A DNA stretch of 64,000 nt from Neoceratodus forsteri (taxonomy: Eukaryota > Chordata > Ceratodontiformes > Ceratodontidae), in contig CM057458.1 of the NCBI GenBank assembly GCA_016271365.2, positions 198,000,501-198,064,500 of the forward strand, written 5' to 3'. The notes below the pieces were generated by a model, which worked only from the letters and a program-made list of their open reading frames with translations, was not told where the DNA came from and ran no database searches. Position numbers and translations under genes: made by a program. Of this stretch, positions 33,955-44,093 are shown piece by piece; positions within the stretch are counted from its first letter, which is position 1; each line of letters starts with the position of its first letter.

Positions 33955-34492
33955 CATACAGTTTAAATAACAGACAAGAAAATTTCAGGAATAGATGGAA
34001 CAGGTGGCTTATATATTACATGCTTAAGGACTTGACGTTTGTGCCATAGCCCCCCCCCCCGTGTGACCCAACAGGTTTTGTGAGAAGTGCCTGCATGGAT
34101 CCAGTGGGGCACCCCCTCCCCCCACGCTCTAATTTCTGATTATTTAGGAGAGGCTATAAGTAGTTGTATACTGTTGTACAAGATATGCATTAAATTTCTT
34201 ACAATGCTCTCCGGAATTTAATATTTGATTTATCAGCTACAGTGAACTTGAGCTACTATGAACTGGGTCTCCTTGAATTTCCTGACTTACATGGACAACT
34301 ATCTCTAATCAGATTGGTATGAACTCTTCACAAATTTGATATTGAATATTTAATGTGTGGTTGCCGTGGGATTCCCAGTGAGTACCTTTTCCTGATTCTT
34401 TTATATGTACTGCTTGGACATAATCGAATGTTAAAAGTAAGTAAAATGAAATAAAGATTATAATTCTAAAAAAAAAAACCCATAAAAGTTAC

Positions 34493-34818
34493 ATTATCAA
34501 TCACTAGGGAAGGCCAGGTCAAATAAATAAGCTTTAAGCTCAGTTTTAAATCTACTGACGGTTGGGCATTCTCTCAACCGACAAGGTAGAGAATTCCACA
34601 GGGTGGGCGCTGAAAAAGCAAAGGCATGGGAACCAGACATCTTTAATCGTACCTCAACGGTGGAACGGAGAGGGCGGAGGGAGCTGTAAGATACCAGGAG
34701 ATCTTTAAGGTAGTCGCGTCCCTGATCAGGTAGGGCTTTGAAGGTTAGTAAGCCAACCTTAAAGGTGATCGGCCACTGAATAGGCAGCCAGTGCACACTG
34801 CGGAGCACAGGCATAATA
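34493..34818 (-). pseudogene. L2-type LINE ORF2 C-terminus, piece 2
   Basis: The minus frame 34497-34814 reads MPVLRSVHWLPIQWPITFKV, LTFKALPDQGRDYLKDLL and FAFSAPTLWNSLPCRLRECP, directly comparable to 6440-6770 of L2-1. It was contiguous with 27553-27651 before the L1 insertion. It is 5'-truncated at about 34818. Confidence 0.85.
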
Positions 34819-35089
34819 TTATTGGAATAATGTAAACAATGTACAGTCGGTCCTTTTTTCTGATTATCCTGATAAACTGTTTTGTTTTAGTTAATAAGCT
34901 TGTACAGCCTCTCCTTTTGCTTTTCTTGTATGTAACTTACACTGTTCAACAGTGATGTCTGTATTTTTACTCACTTGCACTCATCATATTATACGTTTCT
35001 CCTTCTGTATTGCCGTCTGTTGTGGCCTGGGTCGTGCCTGATAACGGTCCCCTGGATCAGCACACTTACCCGGTTACCAAAGACTTAAA
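34819..35089. other. Unassigned stretch
   Basis: AT-rich with no ORF and no recognised repeat. It lies between the truncated L2 and the truncated gag of DIRS fragment J and could be unique host sequence. Confidence 0.3.
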
Positions 35090-36418
35090 TTAAACTGCTC
35101 CATCACATTAAAGAATGTGGGGTCCTCAGGAAGGGACCTGGCAGTATGCTTCAGAGTCCTCACTGACAGAGACGGATGTGGACTTATCAGAAAGTAGGAT
35201 TTCCTCCTCTTCATCCTCCACATCATCAGGAAGGATGAGATCAGGGTGGTACTCCTCCTTGATGTCGACCTCTTCAATTTCAGGGTCTGGCATTGGGTTC
35301 GCCAGTGGCGGCACACGGGGAGTCTCCCAGGGTTGACAAACAGGTGTAGACGGCTAAGCAGCCATCAACAGCGTCAGCGAGGGGGGCCTATTCAAGGCAC
35401 CCAATTGCTGAACACGTACATAAGTGAACTTGATTAGTACTTCATTCAGGTCTATGGTGGACTTTGATGGAGGGGATATTCGATAGCACAGGCATCAACG
35501 ACCCTCCTGCAGTGCCCTGTGGAGCCGACGAGCCTGTACCCTGGTGGGAGAAGGGGCAGGCCTCGACGGGATAGTCATCGATGAAGAACCTGTCATTGAC
35601 GGAGGGGCCAATGACCCGGAGGTCAACAGCCGGGTGCTCTGTGTATCGGGCAGAGGTGCTGTTGGTATGGGTCTGGTAGGCACAGAGACCTGGACAGCAG
35701 TTCTCTTCGTCAGAGCGGCTGCAGCTGATGAAGGTCCCCCAGAGGAAGGAGAGGCTGATGGAGAGAAAGACTGACACCGGGGGGAGCGGTCACGATCTCG
35801 GTCTTTTTTGTGACTTTTCCCTGAGGACTTGCCTCAGGTCTTAGAGGCCTGGAAGGTTGAAGATCCGGTTGGTGACTGGGAGACTGGGGCCCTGGAGGAC
35901 CCCTGCCTGGAACTGGCTACCTGTTGAACCATTAGGGATTTTTTAAGGGTCTTTTTCGTCACCAAAAGGTTGTTTGGTTAAACTTCCAGCAGAGCTCACA
36001 GTCAAAAACTTCAGGATCAGGCCCAAGACAGCAGACACAAACAGAGTGTTCGCCTGCAGAGGTAATCTTCTTTCCGCAGCAGCAGCGAATGAAAGGGGAG
36101 GAAGGATTAACTCTCTACATAAACAAAAGCAGAAATCTCCTAAAAAAGAGATTTTTTAATAAGGTAAGTGAAAAAAGCTGTAGGCTGAAATAAGGAGTGA
36201 GTACTGCGATGGAGCTTCTGCAGAGACCCATGCAAGCTAGTCGAGGGCAGGAAAGAACTGAGAAGGGAGTGGGGCCGCCGCGTCTATACAGGGTTAGCGA
36301 CGTCGGCGGACGTTGACAGCATGGGTGGCCCCAGCTGTACTGCTGAAAATCTTCCATGTGGATTCCCTTTCACCAACGGCGAAGGTTCCTACGGTGTTAC
36401 CTGATGACTGAGATACCC
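35090..36418 (-). mobile_element. DIRS copy J: 5' end and gag fragment
   Basis: On minus: right tip (GATACCCCCGAAG at 36407-36419), leader with TATA/initiator-like pair (36255-36288), gag cysteine module (about 36000-36115, C-x-C-C-G-K-K-I-T-S-A-G-E-H-S-V-C-V-C-C-L-G) and acidic gag part (35126-35314, EEVDIKEEYHPDLILPDDVE). It ends with EDPTFFNVMEQ at about 35090, close to the point where copy I also ends. Same family as DIRS-G and copy I. Confidence 0.65.
36255..36288 (-). promoter_or_regulatory. Putative core promoter of DIRS copy J
   Basis: On minus, TATAGA starts at 36288 and CAGTTCTTTCC at 36260, 28 bp downstream. The TATA box is degenerate, but its place matches the other DIRS ends. 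Confidence 0.4.
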
Positions 36419-36577
36419 CCGAAGAGCTGTCGCCACTGCATTCATCTGCAGAAGCTTCCCGACCTCCAGCTCTAGAAGGGCTTTCTCTGAGGCGGTTGCA
36501 GCTTTGAAAGGCCTGTGGTGATGGAAATTTAAGAAAACGGGAGACAAAGCATGGCATAATGCAAAAAAAAAAGTGGT
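36419..36577 (-). pseudogene. Reverse transcriptase linker fragment of another DIRS
   Basis: The minus frame reads FHHHRPFKAATASEKALLELEVGKLL, the region just upstream of the RT domain (compare PPHHPPLKSSYSREHLLLVQEEI in RT-C). DIRS copy J is inserted at its left edge. On the right it ends at an A run next to LINE-K. Confidence 0.55.
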
Positions 36578-37468
36578 AATAGACAAGATTGGGATAAATA
36601 TAGACAGTTACGCAATCAATATGTCAAGGAGACAAAAAAAGTAAAACATAATCATTACATACACATTTTAGATAACAATCGCTCCCAGAATCCTAAAGAA
36701 TTTTGGAAAACAATGTCTGTTTTATTAAAGGGTCATAGTAGTGAAACATCAAAAGTATTTAATGTAGATGATCAAATAGTACCTCTATCCCAAGATGTGG
36801 CTGACAGATTTAGCAATTACCTTACTAAGGTGCGGAATATGGGTTTAAACAGCAATATTTTACAGAAAATGGATAAACAAACAGCAGATTCAAATACTAT
36901 AGAACATTTTTCCCTTTCCAGTGTTAGTGTGGCTGCAGTAAGGAAAGAGTTGTTAAAACTGGATACCACTAAGGCCATAACATTGGATGGTATTCCGTCC
37001 AAACTTTTTAACGTACCCCTCTCCTATTATTGCTTATCCCTTGACGTATATACTCAATCTATCAATTAAAACTGGTGAATATGCAAAAGCTTGAAAACAA
37101 TCTAAAGTAGTGCCCATTTCTAAAGGAGGATAAAAACTGAGATAGGAAATTATCACCCACTCTCTCTCCTGTTTCAAGTTTCCAAATTTTTTGAGAAATT
37201 AATATCAATTTAGTTAAAAGATTATTTGAATTCAAAGGGAAAAATCAATACGATGCAACCAGGGTTCAGACGGCACCACAGCACCAACTCTGCACTTGTT
37301 AAGGTGGTCAGTGATGTGCAGGCAGCCCTGGACAGGAGGACATCGGTTGGAGTTACATATGTAGATCTATCGAAAACGTTTGATTCTCTGGACTCCGATG
37401 TCCTCCTGTTCAGGGTAGCCTCACTGGGAGTGGCAGGAGACAGCATAAGAAGGTTAAGTTCCTACCTA
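36578..37468 (+). mobile_element. LINE-K, piece 1 (CR1-superfamily LINE, 5'-truncated)
   Basis: Plus frames read NPKEFWKTMSVLLKG, LDTTKAITLDGIPSKLF, then PGFRRHHSTNSALVKVVSDV, VGVTYVDLSKTFDSLDSDVL and RRLSSYLK. These are the fingers and palm start of a non-LTR reverse transcriptase, with stops between blocks. The piece ends at 37468 within the SSYL-K codons, where DIRS-D begins, and continues in phase at 47223. Confidence 0.85.
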
Positions 37469-37507
37469 AAGAAAAAATTACTCATCTTAGTAATTATGTT
37501 TCTTCTA

Positions 37508-37673
37508 ATGGAGTCTTGCTGCATTCTGACAATTGCAGTGATTCCCAAACTTTGAACTGCCCTGGAGAACAAAGAGTTAACTTTCTATGCAGGGCATAGA
37601 ATGCTGAGCTCGACCTCGGTTGAAGTCTCTGTCTGGAGTGATTCAGACCTAAAACCGTCAGAATCTTAGGAGC
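37508..37673 (+). repeat. Left inverted terminal repeat of DIRS-D
   Basis: It pairs with 47042-47207: shared blocks include GTCTTGCTG-ATTCTGACAA-TGCAGTGATTCCCAA, GAACAAAGAGTTAACT, GCAGGGCATAGAATGCTGAGCTCGA and AGTCTCTGTCTGGAGTGATT. The outer 40 bp on the left and 13 bp on the right are not repeated; they appear only in the ICR. Confidence 0.9.
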
Positions 37674-37927
37674 CCAAGTAAACTAAAAATTCTATGTGGA
37701 AATTGTAAAAATTCCTACTAGCCAACTGGCTGAAAAAAGTTTTGGATTCCCAAGGAAGACTCAAGTCAGGAAACCCAAAAACCAATCTACTATAAATAAC
37801 AATAATAAATCAGCACCCAAACAAAAAGAAGGAGGGTGCAAGCAAAAAAAAAAAAAAAACACCCCTGGGTTGCAACACTGCACCTGCCTACCCACTTCCC
37901 AAAAATAGATTCTGAGAGGGGAGGCAG

Positions 37928-38030
37928 GTCAGAATACAGCAAGACTCCATTAGAAGAAACATAATTACTAAGGTGAGTAATTTTTTCTTCAAAAAACATG
38001 AAGTCTTGCTGTATTCTGACAATTGCAGAC
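37928..38030. repeat. Internal complementary region of DIRS-D
   Basis: First half: reverse complement of the left tip (AATACAGCAAGACTCCATTAGAAGAAACATAATTACTAAGGTGAGTAATTTTTTCTT region). Second half: reverse complement of the right tip (CAAAAAACATGAAGTCTTGCTGTATTCTGACAATTGCAG region). Their junction TTTTTTC-TT-CAAA shows the two tips abutting through a shared AA. Confidence 0.9.
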
Positions 38031-38099
38031 TACCAAGCAGTACCTCCAAGGAGGAGGGACCGAACCTACTTTGGGAATAGAAACATAGAATTTGACGGC

Positions 38100-40900
38100 A
38101 GATAAGGACCGCTTGGCCCACCCAGTCTGCCCATTTCCCTACCTACTGGATAAGCTGCAGATCCTAGTTAACCAGCAGCCTACTTCTTCCTACCCCCACC
38201 CCCCAGAATTGCCTTATGACTATCCCATGCATGCTTGAATTCCCCACTGATTCTGACTCCACAACCTCCTCAGAAGGCGTTCCATGCATCCACAACCCTC
38301 TCTGTGAAAAATACTTCCTTAAATTACCTCTGAGCCCCCCATCTTCAAATTGTGCCCTCTTGTTCTTGCACACCTTTTTTGAAAGATGCTACCCTCTTGG
38401 ACTCTGTTGATTCCCTTGAGGTACTTGAAAGTTTCTATCATGTCCCCCTCTCCCTCCTTTCCTCGAGGGTTATACATATTAAGCTCCTTAAGTCTCTCTT
38501 CATCGACTTCCAGTGCAGACCCTGCACCATTTTAGTTGCCCTCCTCTGGACAGCTTCCATCCTGTCTATGTCTTTGCTGAGATTGGGTCTCCAGAACTGC
38601 ACAAGTACTCCAGATGGGGTCTCACCAGCTGTCTGTACAGAGGGATAATAACTTCCTGTTTTCTACTGGTGATGCCTCTCCCTATGCATCCCAGTATCCC
38701 CCAGCCCTCCTTGCTGCCCTCTCACATTGCTTGCCCATCTTTAGGTCATCTGATATGACTACCCCCAGGTCCCTTTCCATTCTTGTTGTTGTTAGTATCT
38801 CACCCCCCATTGTGTACTCTTCCCCTGGGTTTTTGTTTCCCAGGTGCATTACCTTGCACTTCTTAGCATTGAATCTAAGCTGCCATACATTTGACCATTC
38901 CTCTAACCTTGCCAAGTCCCTTCTCATCCTTTCCACCCCACCTTGTGCATCAACTCTGTTGCAGATCTTAGTGTCATCTGCAAAGAGACATACTTTTCCT
39001 TCCAGTCCCTGCAATGTAGCTTATAAAGACACTGAAGAGGACCGGTCCTAATACTGAACCCTGCGGTACCCCACTAGTAACCCTCCTTTCTTCTGAGTAG
39101 ACTCCATTTACTATTACTCTCTGTATCCTATTCTCCAGCCAATTCTTTACCCAGGCTGTCATCTTGGGACCCACTCCCAGGCTGGCTAACTTGTATATTA
39201 ATCTTTTGCGTGGGACTGTGTCAAATGCCTTGCTAAAGTCTAGGTAGGCCATGTCCACAGCCCCTCCCTGATCTACTACTTTGGTCACCCAGTCAAAGAA
39301 ATCTATCAGATTCGTCTGGCATGACCTTCCCGCTGTGAATCCATGCTGCCTAGGGTCCTGTGCCCCTCTGGCCTCTAGATACTCGACAATTCTTTCCTTA
39401 GAAGTGATTCCATCATTTTCCCTATCACTGAGGTTAAACTAACAGGTCTATAGTTTCTGCTTCTGCCTTGCTCCCACTTTGTGAAGGGAATCACATCTGC
39501 CCTCCTCCAGTCCTCGGGTACCACCCATCCTTCCATGATTTGTTAAAAGGGTAGTCAGTGGTGTCACTAGTTCTACCCTTAGTTCTTTTAGAATTCTGGG
39601 ATGAATCCCATCAGGCCCCATTGCTTTGTCCACCTTCAATTTTAAGAGCTCTTTCAGAACCCTTTCTTCTGTAAATGGGCTGGTATCAACTTCTGTATCC
39701 AGAGTTTTACTACTGTTTGTTTTATGTATCTCCCCTACCTTCGTAAATACTGAGCAAAATATTTGTTTAGTATCTCTGCCTTTTCACAGTCTCCCTCTGC
39801 CCACCTCCCTCCCTCTATTAAGCCTCACTATCCTCCCTTGGTCTTCCTTCGCTCCCTGATGTACCTATAAAGGTTTCATCCCCTCTTAACTGAGTTGGCT
39901 ATCTTTTCCTCGGTTTGGGCCTTTGCTGTTCTGACTGCCTTCCCAGCCTCCTTTTGCTTTAACTGATACAGTTCTCTGTCCTGCTCTGCGATTCCTTGTA
40001 CTTCCTGAATGCTTTCTTTCTCTTGAACCTTCACTGCCACTTCCTTTGAGAACCATAGTGGTTTCTTACATCGTCTTGTTTTGTTTATTTGCTTCACACA
40101 AAGGCTTGTTACCTCTGTGATGGCAGTTTTATTATTCCCATTGTTCTTCCACTCCTCCTTCTGCCCATTTGCTAGAGCATTCCTTGGCACTCACCCATTA
40201 TAGCAAAGTCAGCCCTCCTAAGTCCAGTACTTTTTGTCTTTTTTGTGTAAGCTTGACTCTATTACTGTGTTTATTGTGAACCATACTGTTCGATGGTCGC
40301 TAGTTCCCAGATGGCTACCCACTTCTACATCTGTGATCCTCTCTCCATCTCCATTTGACAGTACCAAGTCTAATATTGCTCCCTCTCGGGTGGGCTCCAG
40401 TACTAGTTGTCTAAGGCATGCCCCTGTAGGGCATCTAGAATAACTATAATGGCAGCTGCAACTGCACTCAGTTAACAGCTGGCATATTCAGATCACCCAT
40501 CAGCAGTATCTCCCTTTTTCTGCCATTCTAAGTATACTTTCTATCATTTCCTTGTCCATTTCCTCCCCTGAGAGAAGAGGTCTTCAGATCTAACCCCTAT
40601 GCGGATTGTGGTGCCATTGCCTGTCTCCAAATTTACCCACAGTGCTTCTTCTCCTCCTCCTGTTTACCATTTGTTCTGTTGCTTTTATTCCTTCCTTTAT
40701 GTAAAGAACTCCTCCTCCTCCTCTTTTACCCTCCTGTCCCTCCTGTAGATAGTGTCTCGGTATGTTTACGTCCCAGTCATGGTTTTTGTGTACCATGTTT
40801 CTGTGATCTGCCACGATATCCAGATGTTCCTCCTCCATCAAGGCTCACTAATTTGAGAAGCTTATTACCTAGACTACGGGCATTGGTACTCATTGCTCTC
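38100..40900 (-). pseudogene. CR1 ORF2: endonuclease and reverse transcriptase, frameshifted
   Basis: Endonuclease remnant at 40590-40841 (HLDIVADHRNMVHKNHDWDV, GGGVLYIKEG). Linker at 39876-40190 (KKPLWFSKEVAVKVQEKE, RELYQLKQKEAGKAVRTAKA). Reverse transcriptase at 39448-39639 (KVDKAMGPDGIHPRILKELR), 38974-39288 ([40 protein letters not shown]) and 38682-39014 ([17 protein letters not shown]). The C-terminus is at 38164-38600 (IETFKYLKG-like, HGTPSEEVVESESVGNS). F-A-D-D is intact, but multiple frame breaks kill the gene. Confidence 0.85.
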
Positions 40901-41033
40901 CATTTTTGATGGCTTTACCTTCTGTTGCAGCATCCCCACTGACCGTTCTACCTTGGTCTTTTCTCATTTAGTACCCTGTTTTGTAGGGAGAGGCTGGGGT
41001 TTTTCTGCTGCTTGTCAGTGCCTCCCCCTTTGA

Positions 41034-41990
41034 CTAGTTTAAAAGCTTGCCAATGAAGCATTTAAACCGATTGCTCAAAAGACTTGTTCCCTTCCTGGAC
41101 AGATGCAGACCATCCTGCCAGTATAGGTTGTTGTCCCTCCAGGTGGAACCCCAGTCCCCAATGAAGCCAAACCCCTGTGCTCCGCACCATTTTTTCAACC
41201 ATTCATTAAACTGCATGGTGCCAATACCCTCGCCTCACCCATGCCTTTGACAGGCAGCACCTCTGAGAAGGATACTGTGTGTGCTACTTGTCTTAGGCCC
41301 TCCCAACTCTGCAATGTCCTCCTGCACTGCTCTAACCTCATGATGAGCCAAGTCATTTGTCCCTAGGTGGACAATTACGTCCAGCTCAGAATCCTTGCAG
41401 CTGTTGTCGTGATCCTGAGGATGCGCTTCCTGTCCCTCAAGCCATGGCACCAGGCAGGCACCTTACTTCAGTTTTCCCAGCTCCTCCCAGTTCTATCCCC
41501 CTAATAATTGAGTCCCCCACCAGGAGCTGCTTCCTTTCCTTGTGGTGTCCTCTGCCTCCTTCCTGTGGGCCTCCCTTGTGACAGCTGTCCTCACCCTCCT
41601 TAGTCTCCTCTGTGGGTGCATCCATAGGGGAGCTATGCTCCCCCAGAATGGTGTATGGATTGTGGAGTGGAACAACTGACTGGGTGTGCCTCCGTTCCAC
41701 CATCCTCACCCTTCCTGACCCCACTGTGGTCCAACTGCTGTGTTTTCTTCGCAATCTCTGAGGTAGTGGTGGTGGCTGTGGTGCTCCCTGGATGGGGGAG
41801 GTTCCCTTCCTACTGTCCAGTGTGGCCTGGGGAAGGTTCCGTACTTACTGTCCAGTGTGGCCTGAAGACGGGCAACTTCCTCCCTCAGGGCAGAGAGTTG
41901 TCTACAAATAGGGCAGCATCTCAGCCTCCAGAAAGACTCCCGGAAGACTGCTGCCCCACAGCCATTACATTGCACTACTCCCCACATTTT
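41034..41990 (-). pseudogene. CR1 ORF1: cysteine motif, coiled coil and SGNH-type esterase domain
   Basis: It begins near 41987 with CNGCGAAVF..CPICRQLSALREEVARLQATLD: a C-x-x-C...C-x-x-C cysteine motif followed by a short coiled coil. The frame 41754-41437 gives the SGNH block I, LLVGDSIIRGIE, with the nucleophile Ser in G-D-S. The frame 41450-41235 gives block III, VIVHLGTNDLAHHE. The frame 41216-41034 gives block V, LYWQDGLHLSRKGTSLL, with the D-x-x-H pair. An esterase domain in ORF1 is known in CR1 elements; its role in retrotransposition is unsettled, possibly lipid or membrane interaction. Catalytic S, D and H are all readable, but three frames are needed. Confidence 0.8.
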
Positions 41991-42192
41991 TTTTGTGTGT
42001 GTGTGTGTGTGATTGGTTTGTAATATAGAAATATATATTTATAATATACAATGTGTATGCTTATATTGTCAGTGCAGTGTGCTAGAGAGGATATGACAGT
42101 GACATGCACCTTGCACTCTTGAGGAAATGATGTCAGAACCCCAGCCCAGGAATAGGCTCTGAAGTACTGCTGTGCCAAACCGAGCATCACTC

Positions 42193-43220
42193 CTAGCCTG
42201 GATATCCAGAGAGTAATGCTTGGTAAAGGTATGGACTGATTTCCAGGTGGCTGCTTGACAAATTTCTAAGAGAGGGATATCCCTGGCAGTAGCCAGGGAA
42301 GCAGCTGTACCTCTTGTGGAATGAGCCCTCAGGCCTGAGGGTGGAGTTGTTCATAGCAGAATTGTATACAAGACACAATCCACCTGGCACTAGATCTTTT
42401 GGTGGCAGGTTTGCCCTTTCCCACTTCTCCATAAGTGAGGAACAACTGGAGGGAGTCAAACCTGTGACCTTTGGTATGCTCTATATAGTAACTAAGGGCT
42501 CTTTTGACATCTAAACTGTGTAGCCTCCTCTCTCCAGAGGAAGAATGATCAGTGAAGAAAACAGGGAGACACAGACTGGTTTAAATTGAAGTCTGAAACC
42601 ACTTTGGGCAAGAACCTTCTATTGGTTCTAAGGACCACTTTATCCCTGTGAAATGAGATAAAACCAGGTTCCACTGACAGGGCTTGCAATTCACTGATGC
42701 ACCTGGCAGAGATAATGGCTACCAGGAACACAGTTTTCCAAGTCAAGTACTTAAGCTCTGCTGAAGACATAGGCTCAAAGGGCGGTTGCATAAGTTGAGC
42801 AATGCAAACATTCAAATCCCAGGCAGGGGTAGGGTCTCTAAAAGGAGGATTGGAGTGAAGCAATTCTTTAAAAAATTTACAGAACACAGGATGGGAAGAT
42901 AGTGAGGAAGACTTCCCCACAGACAGAAAAGCAGAAACAGCTGACAAGTGTACTTTTAGAGTAGCTGGTCTGAGGCCTAGGCCATTAAGATGGACCATAT
43001 AATCCAGAACCATAGGCAATCCAGCAGTATCTGGAGAAATATGGTTCTTAGAACACCAAATGCTGAATATTTTCCATTTGGAGTTGTAAGTCTTTCTGGT
43101 GGAGGGCTTTCGAGAAGCCTTGAGGATATCCAGAACCCCTTGGGAAAGATGCAGCTCTGCAAACTCTAACTCTTCAAGAGCCATGCTTTGAGATTGAGAG
43201 ACTGAAGATTGGAGTACCAA
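42193..43220 (-). pseudogene. DIRS tyrosine recombinase (YR-D), catalytic Arg lost
   Basis: The frame from 43544 contains the likely start MALEELEFAELHLS near 43185, then KASRKPSTRKTYNSKWK, LKVHLSAVSAFLSVGK and FLVAIISARCISELQAL. The first catalytic Arg, which directly precedes I-S-E-L in all other copies, is Cys here (codon at 42699-42701). Downstream, after frame breaks near 42550-42440, the phase used by 42300-42345 gives LRAHSTRGTAASLA with H and R intact. The Arg-to-Cys change alone should abolish strand cleavage. Confidence 0.85.
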
Positions 43221-44046
43221 ATCCTTCCCTGAGAGGATGTTAACAGGTTGTAATTCCTGGGAAGAGACAGCAGAAGATGGACTGCTAGGGACAGTAACAG
43301 GGGGTACCAGGGCTGTCTGGCCCAATCTGGAGCAATCAGAATTACCTTGCAAGGTTGAGACCTTATTTTTACCAAAACTTTGAACAGGAGTGGGAAGGGG
43401 GGAAAGGCATACAGAGACTTCTCTTCCCAATTCAGGATCAGGGCGTCCAGAGGGACTGAGCCCAAGACTGGAGGTCTGCAACAAAAAAGAGGGAGTTGGT
43501 GATTGTCTGGGGCTGCAAAGAGATCTATCTCTGGAGTGCCCCACCTAAAAAATCACTTTCAACACCTGAGGGTCCAGGGACCATTCGTGATGGCCCAGAG
43601 AGATCCTGCTCAGTGCATCTGCTAGCACATTGTCCTTGCCTGGAAGGTGAACTGCTACCAGAGAGGTTTGCAGGGAATAAGCCAGAGACCACAACTTCAT
43701 GGCTTCTGTGCACAAGGCCGTGGACCGAGTGCCTCCCTGCTTGTTGACGTACCACATGGTGGTGGTGTCTGTTCTGACTTGAACCACCTTGTTCTGTAAT
43801 GACTGTGAGAGAGCTTTTAGAGCCAGAAAAACTGCTCTGAGCTCTAGAAGATTGATGTGGAGAAGGGATTCTTGGGGGGGACCACTGCCCCTGTGCAGTG
43901 AGGGACCCCAGATTGGCTCCCCAGCCCAGGAGAGAAGCATCCGTGGTAAGGACCACTGAACAAGGCTGAGTAACAAAAGGAACACCTAGTCTTAAATTGT
44001 CCTGATCCTGCCACCACTGAAGGGCTTGGATCAAGGTCAGAGTCAC
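43166..44046 (-). pseudogene. DIRS RNase H and methyltransferase-like segment (D)
   Basis: RNase H: VVLTTDASLLGWGANLG (43525-44046 frame), then LLELRAVFLALKALSQ, VQVRTD, and AVHLPGKDNVLADALSRISLGHHEW (43545-43985 frame), giving the D-E-D-D set in two phases. The methyltransferase-like part (43166-43465 frame) has LNWEEKSLYAFPPFPLLFKVL and KVILIAPDWARQPWYPLL. The F-P-P and P-D-W-x-x-Q-x-W blocks agree with DIRS-A, -C, -E and -F. Confidence 0.75.
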
Positions 44047-44093
44047 TGGGATCAGTTTGGCAAGGGAATCCTTTCTCTGAGACTAGAAAGCTC

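Larger units (their letters stand above)
27652..34480 (+). mobile_element. L1-clade LINE, full-length span, inactive
   Basis: A 6.83-kb element with 5' UTR (27652-27825), ORF1 (27834-28630), a long inter-ORF region (28640-30255), ORF2 (30256-33954) and a 3' UTR ending in AATAAAG and an A run (34452-34480). It sits in an L2 3' end with a 12-bp target duplication, so it is complete at both ends. ORF1 has one frameshift and ORF2 several. The unusually long inter-ORF region may hide another insertion, though I see no edge. Confidence 0.9.
38081..42148 (-). mobile_element. CR1 LINE, nearly full-length, nested in DIRS-D (CR1-3)
   Basis: About 4.07 kb on minus: 5' UTR (41990-42148, with a (GT)n tract), ORF1 with a zinc-like start and an SGNH-type esterase domain, ORF2 with endonuclease, reverse transcriptase and C-terminus, and a 3' end in TTCTATGTTTCTA repeats. 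GGAATAG flanks it at 38074-38080 and 42149-42155, an apparent 7-bp target duplication; DIRS-E shows the empty site (GGGAACAGGCTCTG). It is the most complete CR1 in the window. Confidence 0.9.

Noticed and set aside
41995..42011. (GT)n microsatellite as an independent feature
   Set aside because: Short and inside the CR1-3 5' UTR; no evidence of separate importance.
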